Shown: positions 1 to 8,821 of the stretch, one piece after another
Layout: the number at the start of each line of letters is the position of its first letter
Position numbering within the stretch: position 1 is the first letter of the stretch
Origin: Bradyrhizobium ottawaense
GTDB lineage: Bacteria > Pseudomonadota > Alphaproteobacteria > Rhizobiales > Xanthobacteraceae
Assembly: GCF_002278135.3 (NCBI RefSeq)
Contig: NZ_CP029425.2
Coordinates: 62,001 to 126,000 of the forward strand
Direction: 5' to 3'
DNA length: 64,000 nt
Program-made: the position numbers and the translations under genes
Notes under the pieces: model-generated
What the model saw: only the letters and a program-made list of their open reading frames with translations
Databases searched by the model: none
What the model was told of the DNA's origin: nothing

Positions 1-582
1 CTCACGCGCATGCATCCGGAGCTCGACATCCGCGTGCGCGAGACCATGACGCCGCGATTGATCCAGGAGCTGGTGGAAGGGCGGCTCGACACCGCCATCG
101 TGGCCCTGCCGGTGTCCGAGCCTTCGCTCACCGAGGTCGCACTGTTCGAGGAGAAATTCCTGCTGGTCCGGCCGAGCGCGGATGAGGGGACCCCGGCGCC
201 GTCGCGCGAGATGATGCGCGAGATGCGGCTGTTGCTGCTCGAAGAGGGACACTGCTTCCGCGATCAGGCGCTGTCGTTTTGCAACATGCAGTCGGCGCCG
301 CCGCGCGAGATGCTGGATGCCAATTCGCTGTCGACGCTGGTCCAGATGGTCAGCGCCGGCATCGGGGTCACGCTGATCCCGGAGATGGCCGTGCCGGTGG
401 AGACGCGATCGGCGTCGGTCTCGCTCGCGCGCTTCCTCGATCCGCAGCCATCCCGCACCATCGGCATGGTCTGGCGCAAGACCAGCCCGTTGGCGCGGCA
501 GCTGCTGCAAATCTCCGAAGTGGTGTGCCTGTCGGCCGGCAAGGTGCGCGCACGCCCATCTGCGCGCAGCCAGCGGGCCTGA
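1..582 (+). CDS. oxyR: OxyR-type LysR regulator, C-terminal part (5' end outside window)
   Basis: This is the effector-binding half of a LysR-type activator; the reading frame is open to the window edge, so the helix-turn-helix part lies upstream. The OxyR signature GHCFRDQALSFC is visible, with two cysteines nine residues apart (codons at 253-255 and 280-282), matching the C199/C208 peroxide-sensing pair of E. coli OxyR. The following segment, NSLSTLVQMVSAGIGVTLIPE, is typical of the family. By family knowledge it forms a disulfide on peroxide exposure and activates catalase and peroxidase genes. A GNAT gene starts 7 bases downstream on the same strand. Confidence 0.85.
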   Translation, partial: LTRMHPELDIRVRETMTPRLIQELVEGRLDTAIVALPVSEPSLTEVALFEEKFLLVRPSADEGTPAPSREMMREMRLLLLEEGHCFRDQALSFCNMQSAPPREMLDANSLSTLVQMVSAGIGVTLIPEMAVPVETRSASVSLARFLDPQPSRTIGMVWRKTSPLARQLLQISEVVCLSAGKVRARPSARSQRA

Positions 583-589
583 GGCTCCA

Positions 590-1054
590 ATGTCGCACCC
601 GATCATCCGTTCCGCCCGCGCCGACGAATACGACGAGGTCGGCCGCGTCTGGATGGAGAGCTGGGTCTCGACCGGCCTCGGCGAGGCCAGCGACTTTCTG
701 CTCGCCAATCTCCGCGCGCGCATCCGACGCGAGATCGAGAACGGCTGGAGCCTGTTCGTCGCCGATGATCGCGGCACCATCGCCGCCATGCTGGCGCTGC
801 ATGTGCCAAAACTCTATCTCGACATGCTGTTCGTCGCGCCCGACTATCAGGGTCAATCGCTCGGGCGAAAGCTGCTCGCCTTCACGCGCACGCAAATGCC
901 CGACGAGATGCACCTGCGCTGCGTGCGCGAGAACGAAAAAGCCTGGCGCTGGTACGAGCGCGAAGGTTTCGTGTTCGAGAAGCAAGAGATCGAGCCAGCG
1001 AACGGGTTCATGATGAAATATTACCGGTGGAAGCGGCAGCGACCAACCGGATAG
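590..1054 (+). CDS. GNAT family N-acetyltransferase
   Basis: A 154-residue single-domain GNAT protein. The acetyl-CoA binding motif A is visible as LFVAPDYQGQSLGRKLL, followed by a late NEKAWRWYEREGF segment (motif B-like, with the usual aromatic residues). The N-terminus (PIIRSARADEYDEVGRVW) is the usual first strand and helix. The substrate cannot be told from sequence. It starts 7 bases after the oxyR stop and may be co-transcribed with it. Confidence 0.8.
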   Translation: MSHPIIRSARADEYDEVGRVWMESWVSTGLGEASDFLLANLRARIRREIENGWSLFVADDRGTIAAMLALHVPKLYLDMLFVAPDYQGQSLGRKLLAFTRTQMPDEMHLRCVRENEKAWRWYEREGFVFEKQEIEPANGFMMKYYRWKRQRPTG

Positions 1055-1136
1055 ACCACGACCTCCGGGTGCAGCTTGCGGTTGTCACCGTCCTAATCTA
1101 GGGTGGCGTGATCGATATTCTCCCGCTGCTGATGCC

Positions 1137-1979
1137 ATGGAATCCATGATTCGATTTGCTGCTTCCGCGATCGTTTTGCTGTCTTCTCTAGCTCTGGCAG
1201 CAGCTCAAACTCCTCCTGCAACCACCGCGCCACCCACGCCTCCCTCAAAGCCGACCGTCAAGAAAGCGGCGACGAAGCCGAAAGCTGCGGCAGTCAAACC
1301 AGCCGAGCAGATGAACAGCGGTCCGTGCCGTCTCGGCGTAATCTCGGTAATCGGCGAGCATTACTCCGTACAGAAGTTCGGCGTGACAATCTTCGAGGCG
1401 GAAGCAAAGGAGGTCCCGATCGACTGGGGCCTCGATGATCTCGTTTTCGCGCGCGTGCGGGCGGCAACGAACAACGATTCCTCGATACGCAGGATCGCTT
1501 ATCCCAAGGGCGCCTTCGATCCCTTCTATCATGCGAAGGCGATCTTCATCCCGGACCCCAAAGAGACTCTGCCGGTGATCGTGAAGGGGTTCACCGGGAA
1601 TGCGAATTGCGATCGCTATCTCGTCGCAACCACTTTCAAGACGAAGCTGCCGAACTCAAACATGACGCTGAACGGGATCGGCACCTACAACCAGGGGCTC
1701 GGCAGCTTGATTCGGCACTCACACCTTTTCGCCAATGTTGCGATCACGCTGATTGACGGCCGCAGCTACGAACAGATCAAGCGCCCCCTTACGGATATCG
1801 GCGCGAATCTCGCCACAAGCATGCGTCTGTTTGAAGACCCGATCACGAAGCTCGACAATTCACTGTTCCCAGATCCGCCCGAGACAGCTTCGACCAACGC
1901 GGCGTTGCGCGAGAGAACGCGTGCGCTCGTCGTAGAAAGGCTCGACCGGAACCTCCCCGGCTATCTAAAGGAAGAGTAA
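1137..1979 (+). CDS. Secreted protein of unknown function, paralog 1
   Basis: 280 residues. The N-terminus is a Sec signal peptide (Met-Ile-Arg then a hydrophobic run ending LALAAAQ), followed by a Pro/Thr/Lys/Ala-rich linker to about residue 60. I do not recognise a family. The mature part shares order and motifs with the next gene: a G-[PS]-C start, then TIF, WGLDDLVFARVRAA, a CDRYL segment, a GxGxxNQ segment and DGRSY. The two are evidently tandem duplicates seven bases apart. Two conserved Cys per copy suggest a disulfide in the periplasm. An alternative start is the Met at 1146. Composition is less GC-biased than in neighbouring genes. Confidence 0.75.
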   Translation: MESMIRFAASAIVLLSSLALAAAQTPPATTAPPTPPSKPTVKKAATKPKAAAVKPAEQMNSGPCRLGVISVIGEHYSVQKFGVTIFEAEAKEVPIDWGLDDLVFARVRAATNNDSSIRRIAYPKGAFDPFYHAKAIFIPDPKETLPVIVKGFTGNANCDRYLVATTFKTKLPNSNMTLNGIGTYNQGLGSLIRHSHLFANVAITLIDGRSYEQIKRPLTDIGANLATSMRLFEDPITKLDNSLFPDPPETASTNAALRERTRALVVERLDRNLPGYLKEE

Positions 1980-2048
1980 GCGCCTTTGTCGACACGACGC
2001 GCCAAAGGATCAAGTTTGGCTGCGCCTGCGAACACAGTCGCATTCAGC

Positions 2049-2915
2049 ATGATCGCCCGGCTGCTCGTCATTACGCTCATCCTGTGGTGTTTTTCAACTC
2101 AGGCGCCGGCACAAGCCCAATGGGAGACGGCACAACCAACCGTCAAACAAGCCAATGGCAAGCTGACCACGCGGCGTGAAGCGACGGGCAAGCCCGCTCC
2201 CGTGGCCGGCGGCTCGTGCGACTTCGGTGTCGTCATCACCACCGGCGATGAGTTCACCGTGCAGACGACCGGCCTGACCATATTTCAGAACAAGAAGACG
2301 GTGGTCCCGATCCCAGGCTGGGGACTGAGCGATCTGATCTTCGCGCGGACTCGCGCCGCGATCCCTGCCGGCGCGTCCGTTCTTCCGGCGAAATTTCCTC
2401 CCCACGATGAGTCAAAGGACACGTTGAAAGATAGGTTGGTCCGCGATCCCAACGCGGAGCTGGCCGGATACATGCGCGAGGCCGTGAAAGGAACGAATTG
2501 CCGGCACTACATCCAGATCCTCAATGCAATCAGTCCGATCGGGTCATCAAGCTATACGGTCCGCGGCTTCGGCATCCTCAACCAGGATGTGGTGCTCGGG
2601 CGTCGCATCTTTCTCCACGCCCTGGCGTTTATCCGTATCTTTGACGGGCGCGCCTTTGCCATCGTCAGACAGAGCTCTGCGCTGATCAACCTGGATCATT
2701 CGCTGGCGGTGCAGAGGTTTTTGGGCAAGCTCGTCGGCGGCCCTTATCGCGAGTTGCCCGCAGAATCGTTTCCAACGCGCCCTGAAGATGCCGCCGACAA
2801 TCCCGCACTGCGCGACGGCGTGCGCGCCATGCTGGCGGAAAGCCTCGACAAGACGTTGCCGCTTTTGCTTGGACGTCGACCAGCAGCACGCCAAAGCGAC
2901 ACTGAACAACGTTGA
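2049..2915 (+). CDS. Secreted protein of unknown function, paralog 2
   Basis: 288 residues from the ATG at 2049, chosen because it directly precedes a signal peptide (MIARLLVITLILW... ending APAQAQ); the frame is open back to 1986. It is the tandem partner of the preceding gene: GGSCDFGV, LTIFQNKK, WGLSDLIFARTRAA, CRHYIQIL, GFGILNQ and DGRAF align in the same order. No catalytic motif is apparent. The function is unknown; periplasmic or outer-surface location is inferred from the signal peptide. Confidence 0.75.
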   Translation: MIARLLVITLILWCFSTQAPAQAQWETAQPTVKQANGKLTTRREATGKPAPVAGGSCDFGVVITTGDEFTVQTTGLTIFQNKKTVVPIPGWGLSDLIFARTRAAIPAGASVLPAKFPPHDESKDTLKDRLVRDPNAELAGYMREAVKGTNCRHYIQILNAISPIGSSSYTVRGFGILNQDVVLGRRIFLHALAFIRIFDGRAFAIVRQSSALINLDHSLAVQRFLGKLVGGPYRELPAESFPTRPEDAADNPALRDGVRAMLAESLDKTLPLLLGRRPAARQSDTEQR

Positions 2916-3030
2916 CCCACATGTCGTTTACGCTGGTTGGCATCGACCCAGGCGTAGTGCGTTGCGGATACGCGGCAAACGCGGCATGAATTGCACGCTG
3001 CTAGCCTTCCGCCGATGAAAGGTTCCCGCC

Positions 3031-3627
3031 ATGATCAAGCTCTATTGGTCGCCCCGCTCGCGCTCGTTCACGACGCTCTGGCTGATGGAAGAGAGCGGCC
3101 TGCCCTATGAGCGCGTGCTGACCGACATCTCGACCGGCGCGCAAAAGGCGCCGGATTTCCTCAGGGTCAATCCGATGGGGAAAGTGCCGGCGCTCAGCGA
3201 CGGCGATGCAGCCCTTGGCGAGGCCGCGGCCATTTGCGCCTACATCGCCGACCGCTACCCCGAGACGAAGCTCGCACCCGCCGTGACCGACCCGCGCCGC
3301 GCGCGCTATCTGCAATGGCTGTTCTTCTCCCCGGGCTGCATCGAACCTGCCATCATCCAGATCTTCACCAAGATCGAGATCCCGACCTCGACCGCGGCCT
3401 GGGGCAGCGCGACGCAGGTGTTCGACGTTCTGGACGCTGCGCTCGCCGAGGGGCCGTGGATTCTCGGCGAAGAATTTTCGGCCGCCGACGTCACGATCGG
3501 CTCGGGCCTGAATTTCGCGGTGCGCCTGTTCAAGATGGTGCCGTCGCGCCCCGCGTTCGATGCCTATCTCGCACGCTGCATGGCACGTCCCGCTTTCCAG
3601 CGCGCGGAGAAGATCGCCGCGGGTTAG
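3031..3627 (+). CDS. Glutathione S-transferase family protein
   Basis: 198 residues with the two-domain GST layout. The N-terminal thioredoxin-like domain starts IKLYWSPRSRSFTTLW, and the GSH-binding NPMGKVPAL (cis-Pro) and an Asp-Gly-Asp-Ala-Ala-Leu turn replacing the usual E-S motif follow. The C-terminal helical domain contains EGPWILGEEFSAADVTIGS, the usual N-capping GxxFSxAD motif. It likely conjugates or detoxifies small electrophiles; the substrate is unknown. It is followed by a dispersed palindromic repeat and an insertion sequence. Confidence 0.88.
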   Translation: MIKLYWSPRSRSFTTLWLMEESGLPYERVLTDISTGAQKAPDFLRVNPMGKVPALSDGDAALGEAAAICAYIADRYPETKLAPAVTDPRRARYLQWLFFSPGCIEPAIIQIFTKIEIPTSTAAWGSATQVFDVLDAALAEGPWILGEEFSAADVTIGSGLNFAVRLFKMVPSRPAFDAYLARCMARPAFQRAEKIAAG

Positions 3628-3637
3628 ACGAACTCTC

Positions 3638-3735
3638 GTAGGGTGGGCAAAGCGAAGCGTGCCCACGTCATGTATCTATTGCGATCACGCAGAGATGGTG
3701 GGCACGTCGCTTGCGCTCCTTTGCCCACCCTTGTA
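3638..3735. repeat. Dispersed palindromic repeat, family A copy 1
   Basis: Begins gtagggtgggcaaagcgaag and ends ctttgcccacccttgta, so the ends are inverted copies of each other. The same outer arms occur at 27449-27536. It lies in the gap after the GST gene. The last bases (ttgta instead of ctaca) differ from copy 2, consistent with the IS110 element beginning just beyond. Confidence 0.8.
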
Positions 3736-3739
3736 TTAG

Positions 3740-5100
3740 CGCGCCGGATTAGAATGGCCTGGTTCCGTGAGGAATGGCCCAGCCCGGGTGGCCGCCCGAG
3801 CTGGGCCGCCGATCGATCGGATCGATGCCCACCGAAGCCTTGAGGGCTGCGTTTTGTAGCAAGATCGCGGTCGGCACTTCATCGGGACCCGCATGGTTGA
3901 ACGAACTTCAGGTTCGCATCACAAGGGAGGGTCGAGGAAGATGGCCAAACGTAACACGATCTGTGCTGGAATCGATACCAGCAAAGATAAGCTCGACGTG
4001 GCGCTCGATGGCAGTTCGGAGGAGCTGCAGGTCAAGAACACGGCGGAAGGCCACCAGGAGCTGGTGGAGTGGCTGAAGCGCCACAAGGTCAAGCGGGTTG
4101 GGATCGAGGCAAGCGGTGGTTACGAGCAGGCGGCGGTCGCCGAACTGCGACGCCAGCGGTTTGTCGTCATCGTGTTTCAGCCGATCCAGGTCCGCGCCTA
4201 TGCCACGTTCCATTTGCAACGGGCCAAGAACGACAAAATGGATGCCGCATTGATTGCGGCCTGCACCGCCGCGGTCAAGAAGATCCATCCCGCTCCAGAC
4301 CCCCGGCTGCAGCCTTTTGCCGTGCATCTGACGATGATCGACCAGATCAAGGAGGACATCGCAAAGCTCAAGAATCGGCTGGAGAGCTGCCCTGACGAAC
4401 GTATCCAGAAGTTCTGGAAGGAGCAGATCGCTCTGTTGGCCAAGCACAGACGAGCCGAGTTCAAGGCCCTGGTGGCAGCGATCCGCAAGCATCGCGATCT
4501 CGCCGCACGGCTCGATCTGATCTACAGCGTTGGCGGCAGCGGCTTGCCGACCGCGGTTGCCATCTTGATCAGGATGCCCGAGATCGGTCAGATCACCCGC
4601 GAGCAAGCCGCAGCCCTCACCGGGCTTGCGCCGTACGATGACGACAGCGGCAAGCATGTCGGCGCCCGCAGGATTGACGGCGGACGCCAGCGCTTGCGTC
4701 AGGCGCTCTACACCGCAGCTCTTCCGGCATCCTTCCGCTGGAATCCGCAGCTCATGGCCCTGTACAGCCGGCTGATCGCCGCCGGCAAGGGCCACAAGCG
4801 CGCGCTGGTCGCCTGTGCCAGGAAGCTGATCGTCATCATCAACGCCGTCGTCGCCCGCGGAACACCGTGGGTCGCCGAACCGCCCAGAACCGCGAGTGTG
4901 TCCGTCACCTGATCTCGTTTCTTTGTTCGATCAGGCGACCGTTTCTTCGTCCCGACCTGCCGTCAAGACGACGCCGCGCGCCGCGGCCGTCAAGGATGGC
5001 CGTCGCGCTCGTCTCACCTCACGTCGACTGCCGCCAGGCCACGCCTTGACGGCCGCAAGCACGGCGTCATGCTCGCGGAAATCGGGCGTGCTTTAATGGT
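3740..5100 (+). mobile_element. IS110-family insertion sequence (ends approximate)
   Basis: A transposase gene with about 200 bases of non-coding sequence before it and about 190 after. IS110 elements usually lack clear terminal inverted repeats and I could not fix the exact ends. Both flanks are rich in inverted repeats: 3776-3783 pairs with 3800-3807, 3812-3826 is a 7-1-7 palindrome, and 4983-4995 pairs perfectly with 5044-5056. IS110-family elements are known to encode a bridge RNA in a non-coding flank, so one of these may be that RNA. Confidence 0.65.
3941..4912 (+). CDS. IS110-family transposase
   Basis: 323 residues from the ATG at 3941, preceded by a purine-rich GGAGGGTCGAGGAAG stretch. 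The N-terminal DEDD RuvC-like domain shows its acidic residues in CAGIDTSKDKLDVAL, VGIEASGGYE and KNDKMDAALIA. The C-terminal Transposase_20 region runs from VGGSGLPTAVAIL through LTGLAPYDDDSGKHVG to the GGRQRLRQALYTAA motif. It reads intact and full length for a compact IS110 enzyme, so it may still be active. It sits between a GST gene and fabI, which converge on it. Confidence 0.93.
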   Translation: MAKRNTICAGIDTSKDKLDVALDGSSEELQVKNTAEGHQELVEWLKRHKVKRVGIEASGGYEQAAVAELRRQRFVVIVFQPIQVRAYATFHLQRAKNDKMDAALIAACTAAVKKIHPAPDPRLQPFAVHLTMIDQIKEDIAKLKNRLESCPDERIQKFWKEQIALLAKHRRAEFKALVAAIRKHRDLAARLDLIYSVGGSGLPTAVAILIRMPEIGQITREQAAALTGLAPYDDDSGKHVGARRIDGGRQRLRQALYTAALPASFRWNPQLMALYSRLIAAGKGHKRALVACARKLIVIINAVVARGTPWVAEPPRTASVSVT

Positions 5101-5138
5101 TGCTACGGCGTCGTCATATCAGGCTACTCGCGGACGCC

Positions 5139-5939
5139 TCAGTCGGGCGTCTTCAAATCGTCAGGCCTCGGCATCAGGACGATGTTGTAGCCGGAATCGA
5201 CATAGTGGATCTCGCCGGTCACGCCGCCGGAGAGATCCGACAGCAGATACAGCGCCGAGCCGCCGAGCTCGTCGAGCGTGACGCCGCGGCGAAGCGGCGA
5301 ATGCTTCTGCATGAAGGCGAACATCGCGCGCGCCTCGCCGATGCCGGAGCCGGCGAGCGTCCGGATGGGGCCCGCCGAGATCGCGTTGACGCGGATGCCG
5401 CGCGGTCCGAAATCGGAGGCGAGATAGCGCACGGAGGCTTCCAGCGCCGCCTTGGCCACGCCCATCACGTTGTAGTTCGGCATCGCGCGCTCGGAGGCGC
5501 CGAAGGTCAGCGTGATCATGCTGCCGCCCTCCGTCATCAGTTCGGCGGCGCGCTTCGCCACTTCCGTGAACGAGAAGCACGAGATCACCATGGTGCGTGA
5601 AAAGTTCTCGCGGCTGGTGTCGGCGTAGCGGCCCTTCAGCTCGTTCTTGTCGGCAAAGCCGATGGCGTGGATGACGAAATCGAGCTTGCCCCATTTTTCA
5701 CGGAGCACATCGAAGGTCGCATCGACGCTGGCGATGTCCTCGACGTCGCACGGCAGCACCAGATCGACGCCGAGCTGCTCCGCCAGCGGCTTGACGCGCT
5801 TGCCGAGGGCCTCGCCCTGGAAGGTGAAGGCAAGCTCGGCGCCGTGGGCATGCAGCGTCTTCGCCATGCCCCAGGCGATCGAATGATCATTGGCGATGCC
5901 CATGATCAAACCGCGCTTACCTTTCATCAGACCTTCCAT
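5139..5939 (-). CDS. fabI: Enoyl-[acyl-carrier-protein] reductase (NADH)
   Basis: 266 residues, a short-chain dehydrogenase. It reduces trans-2-enoyl-ACP in the last step of each fatty-acid elongation cycle, in the cytoplasm. The cofactor site GIANDHSIAWGMAKTL is at the N-terminus; the catalytic Tyr-x6-Lys is in YNVMGVAK, and RGIRVNAISAGPIRTLA follows. The alternative start MKGKRG five codons in is equally plausible. It follows fabB and fabA on the same strand, a grouping for unsaturated fatty-acid synthesis. The gene end lies about 40 bases from the probable IS110 border. Confidence 0.95.
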   Translation of the reverse strand: MEGLMKGKRGLIMGIANDHSIAWGMAKTLHAHGAELAFTFQGEALGKRVKPLAEQLGVDLVLPCDVEDIASVDATFDVLREKWGKLDFVIHAIGFADKNELKGRYADTSRENFSRTMVISCFSFTEVAKRAAELMTEGGSMITLTFGASERAMPNYNVMGVAKAALEASVRYLASDFGPRGIRVNAISAGPIRTLAGSGIGEARAMFAFMQKHSPLRRGVTLDELGGSALYLLSDLSGGVTGEIHYVDSGYNIVLMPRPDDLKTPD

Positions 5940-6007
5940 CTCGCGATTACCTTCCGCTTAGGTCATGCTCGGGCTTCCACGCCCTTCCAAACCTAGTCCC
6001 AATACGT

Positions 6008-6036
6008 GGATGGCCGGGACAAGCCCGGCCATGACG
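6008..6036. repeat. Short palindromic repeat, family E copy 1
   Basis: A palindrome of the form atggccgggac-aag-cccggccat between fabB and fabI. A near copy lies at 15953-15982 and a diverged relative at about 56407-56442. It may act as an mRNA hairpin between the two genes. Confidence 0.7.
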
Positions 6037-6065
6037 AGAAAATCAACAGTACGCCAACAACGACG

Positions 6066-7289
6066 TCACGCATCCAACCGGCTGAACACCAGCGTGGCGT
6101 TGGTGCCGCCGAAGCCGAAGGAGTTCGACAGCACGGTGCCGATCTTGACGTTGTCGATGCGCTTGCGCACGATCGGCATGTCGGCGAAGACAGGGTCGAG
6201 CTCCTGGATATGCGCGCTCTCGCAGATGAAGCCGTTATTCATCATCAGCAGCGAGTAGATCGCCTCCTGCACGCCGGTGGCGCCCAGCGAGTGGCCGGTC
6301 AGCGCCTTGGTCGCCGAGATCGGCGGGCACTTCTCTCCACTTCCGAACACGCGGCGGAGCGCGTCGATCTCCGGCGGATCGCCGGCCGGGGTCGAGGTCG
6401 CGTGCGGATTGATGTAGTCGACCTTGGTCTTCACCGTCGACATCGCCATGCGCATGCAGCGCTCGGCGCCTTCGCCTGAAGGTGCGACCATATCGTAGCC
6501 GTCCGAGGTCGCGCCGTAGCCGACGATCTCGCCGTAGATGCGGGCGCCGCGCGCCTTGGCATGTTCGAGCTCTTCCAGCACCAGCACGCCGGCGCCGCCG
6601 GCGATGACGAAGCCGTCGCGGTTGACGTCGTAGGGACGCGAGGCCGTGGCCGGCGTGTCGTTGTATTTCGAGGACATCGCGCCCATGGCGTCGAACAGCA
6701 CGGAGAGCGACCAGTCCAGTTCCTCGCAGCCGCCGGCGAAGATGACGTCCTGCTTGCCGATCTGGATCGTCTCATAGGCGTTGCCGACGCAATGGTTCGA
6801 CGTCGCGCAGGCCGAGGAGATCGAATAGTTCACGCCCTTGATCTTGAACCAGGTCGCAAGCGTCGCGGAGGCCGTGGACGACATCGCCTTCGGCACTGCG
6901 AAAGGTCCGACGCGCTTCGGTCCCTTGGTGCGGGTGATGTCGGCGGATTCGACGATGGTACGGGCGGACGGGCCGCCGGAGCCCATGATGATGCCGGTGC
7001 GAATGTTGGAGACTTCGTCAGGCGACAGACCGGAATCCTGGATCGCCTGCTCCATCGCGACGTGATTCCACGCCGCGCCCTGGCCGAGGAAACGCATCGC
7101 GCGGCGGTCGACCACCGTGGCAGGATCGAGCGTCGGCGCGCCCTGTACCTGCGAACGGAAGCCGAGCTCGGCATATTTCTCAGCCCGCGAAATGCCCGAC
7201 TTCGCCTCGTGAAGGCTCGCAAGCACTTCCTGGGTGTTGTTTCCGATCGACGAGACGATGCCCATCCCGGTGACCACAACCCGCCTCAT
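6066..7289 (-). CDS. fabB: 3-oxoacyl-[acyl-carrier-protein] synthase I
   Basis: 407 residues, a full-length beta-ketoacyl-ACP synthase. The catalytic triad is visible: Cys in [10 protein letters not shown], His in [11 protein letters not shown] and His in [12 protein letters not shown]; the C-terminus carries [13 protein letters not shown]. Together with FabA it makes the unsaturated fatty-acid branch by condensing the cis-3-decenoyl-ACP intermediate. It starts 39 bases after fabA, likely in one transcript with fabA and perhaps fabI. Confidence 0.95.
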   Translation of the reverse strand: MRRVVVTGMGIVSSIGNNTQEVLASLHEAKSGISRAEKYAELGFRSQVQGAPTLDPATVVDRRAMRFLGQGAAWNHVAMEQAIQDSGLSPDEVSNIRTGIIMGSGGPSARTIVESADITRTKGPKRVGPFAVPKAMSSTASATLATWFKIKGVNYSISSACATSNHCVGNAYETIQIGKQDVIFAGGCEELDWSLSVLFDAMGAMSSKYNDTPATASRPYDVNRDGFVIAGGAGVLVLEELEHAKARGARIYGEIVGYGATSDGYDMVAPSGEGAERCMRMAMSTVKTKVDYINPHATSTPAGDPPEIDALRRVFGSGEKCPPISATKALTGHSLGATGVQEAIYSLLMMNNGFICESAHIQELDPVFADMPIVRKRIDNVKIGTVLSNSFGFGGTNATLVFSRLDA

Positions 7290-7328
7290 GACAGCCTCGC
7301 CTCAATCGTTGTTGTCTTGGTGATGCGC

Positions 7329-7850
7329 TCAGCCCAGGCTCGTGCCCTGCTTGAACAGGCCGACCTTCAAGTCCTTGGCGCGATAAATAATCTGGTCATC
7401 GACCGAAAGCCACCCGTCGGCGATACCGAGCACCAGCTTTGAACGCATCACGCGTTTGATATCGACGTTGTACACAACCTTGCGCGCCTCGGGCAGCACC
7501 TGGCCGCTGAACTTCAGCTCGTTCAGGCCAAGCGCGCGACCACGACCTTCGCCCCCGGTCCAGCCCAGGTAAAAGCCGACCATTTGCCACAGCGCGTCGA
7601 GGCCGAGGCAGCCGGGCATCACCGGATCGTTCTTGAAGTGGCAGCCGAAGAACCAGAGGTCGGGCTTCACGTCGAGTTCGGCGCGCACCAGCCCCTTGCC
7701 GAACTCGCCGCCATTGTCGTTGATGTCAGTGATGCGGTCGAACATCAGCATCGGCGGCAACGGCAGCTGGGCATTGCCCGGGCCGAACATCTCGCCGCGG
7801 CCACAGGCCAGCAGATCTTCATATTCGTAACCGTTGCGCCTGTTCAGCAT
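7329..7850 (-). CDS. fabA: 3-hydroxydecanoyl-[acyl-carrier-protein] dehydratase/isomerase
   Basis: 173 residues from the ATG at 7850, chosen because AGAGG sits just upstream and because [23 protein letters not shown] is the normal family N-terminus; the frame extends 27 codons further. The hot-dog fold active site is visible as [23 protein letters not shown], with the catalytic His and Asp. It dehydrates and isomerises the C10 intermediate to start unsaturated fatty acids. First gene of a fabA-fabB group, divergent from irr. Confidence 0.96.
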   Translation of the reverse strand: MLNRRNGYEYEDLLACGRGEMFGPGNAQLPLPPMLMFDRITDINDNGGEFGKGLVRAELDVKPDLWFFGCHFKNDPVMPGCLGLDALWQMVGFYLGWTGGEGRGRALGLNELKFSGQVLPEARKVVYNVDIKRVMRSKLVLGIADGWLSVDDQIIYRAKDLKVGLFKQGTSLG

Positions 7851-8137
7851 GCACGAGCCTCTGTTTGAATTCCGATTGAGCGGCGCTTTTTGGCGAAAAT
7901 GGGCCCCGTCTCGGTCGGAGAGCAACGCCAATTGCCACTGTCAGGCGCTGCGCCCGCATGCCCCGGATGGACTGCGGACCGGGCTTCGATGCCCGGCTGC
8001 GCCAAAATCGGCTAAGCGGAACCGCGCGCTCTCTAACACAGGCTATTTCGGGTAGCAAAGCGCATCCATGAAGGTAAAATGACGCGATCCCGCTCCGGTT
8101 CCAAGCCTGATTAGAACCCCTCTAGTTGCGAGAAACT

Positions 8138-8155
8138 TGCATCTGCATCTTTCTG
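8138..8155 (+). promoter_or_regulatory. Tandem hexamer TGCATC-TGCATC-TTTCTG upstream of irr (candidate Fur site)
   Basis: Two exact direct hexamers at 8138-8149 followed by a related hexamer, about 50 bases before the irr start. Bradyrhizobium Fur is known to bind the irr promoter at direct-repeat hexamers rather than at a classical Fur box; the match to that layout is my inference. Confidence 0.45.
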
Positions 8156-8203
8156 TTCTTATATTGCTGAGAGATATTGTTCACGCGTGCCCGAAATCTG
8201 GAA

Positions 8204-8695
8204 ATGAGCGAGAATACTGCGCCCCATCACGACGACGACGTCCACTCCGCGGCCCTGCTGTCCGGCCGCCAGCCGGCTCTCACCGGCTGCCCCTGGCACG
8301 ACGTCAACGAAATGCTCCAGTCCGCCGGGCTCCGTCCGACGCGTCAGCGCATGGCACTGGGCTGGCTGTTGTTCGGCAAAGGTGCTCGCCACCTCACGGC
8401 TGAAATGCTTTATGAGGAAGCCACACTGGCCAAGGTTCCGGTGTCGCTGGCGACCGTGTACAACACGCTGAACCAGCTCACCGATGCCGGCCTGCTCCGC
8501 CAAGTCAGCGTCGACGGCACCAAGACCTATTTCGACACCAACGTCACCACCCACCATCACTACTACCTCGAGAACAGCCATGAGCTGGTCGACATCGAGG
8601 ATCCGCATCTGGCGCTGTCCAAGATGCCGGAGGTGCCGGAGGGTTACGAGATCGCGCGCATCGACATGGTCGTGCGCCTGCGCAAGAAGCGCTGA
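8204..8695 (+). CDS. irr: Iron response regulator Irr (Fur superfamily)
   Basis: 163 residues from the ATG at 8204, the length of known Bradyrhizobium Irr. The N-terminus holds the heme regulatory motif G-Cys29-Pro30-Trp-His. The winged-helix segment QSAGLRPTRQRMALGWLLF and the VPVSLATVYNTLNQLTDAGLL recognition region follow, then the His cluster THHHYY thought to bind a second heme. Irr accumulates under iron limitation, controls heme biosynthesis and iron genes, and is degraded when heme delivered by ferrochelatase binds it. It is transcribed away from fabA. A dispersed palindrome follows the gene and may serve as its terminator. Confidence 0.97.
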   Translation: MSENTAPHHDDDVHSAALLSGRQPALTGCPWHDVNEMLQSAGLRPTRQRMALGWLLFGKGARHLTAEMLYEEATLAKVPVSLATVYNTLNQLTDAGLLRQVSVDGTKTYFDTNVTTHHHYYLENSHELVDIEDPHLALSKMPEVPEGYEIARIDMVVRLRKKR

Positions 8696-8710
8696 ACCTC
8701 ACAACTCTAT

Positions 8711-8821
8711 CGTCGTCCCGGCGAACGCCGGGACCCATACCGCGTGATCCCTCAATGAGGCACGCTGGCTGACGCCTTCCAAAACAATTTAACCCTGTGG
8801 TTATGGGTCCCGGCGTTCGCC
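8711..8821. repeat. Dispersed palindromic repeat, family B copy 1, left part (split by IS4 element)
   Basis: Starts with cgtcgtcccggcgaacgccg and ends gggtcccggcgttcgcc; the missing right end, gggacgacgg, resumes at 10320. A second copy is at 44061-44200. The interruption proves that the IS4 element landed inside the repeat. Confidence 0.85.

Noticed and set aside
2921..2989. A 22-codon frame starting MSFTLVGIDPG, recalling the start of RuvC/RNase-H-fold proteins
   Set aside because: Too short, ends at once, and has no convincing ribosome site; at best a remnant.
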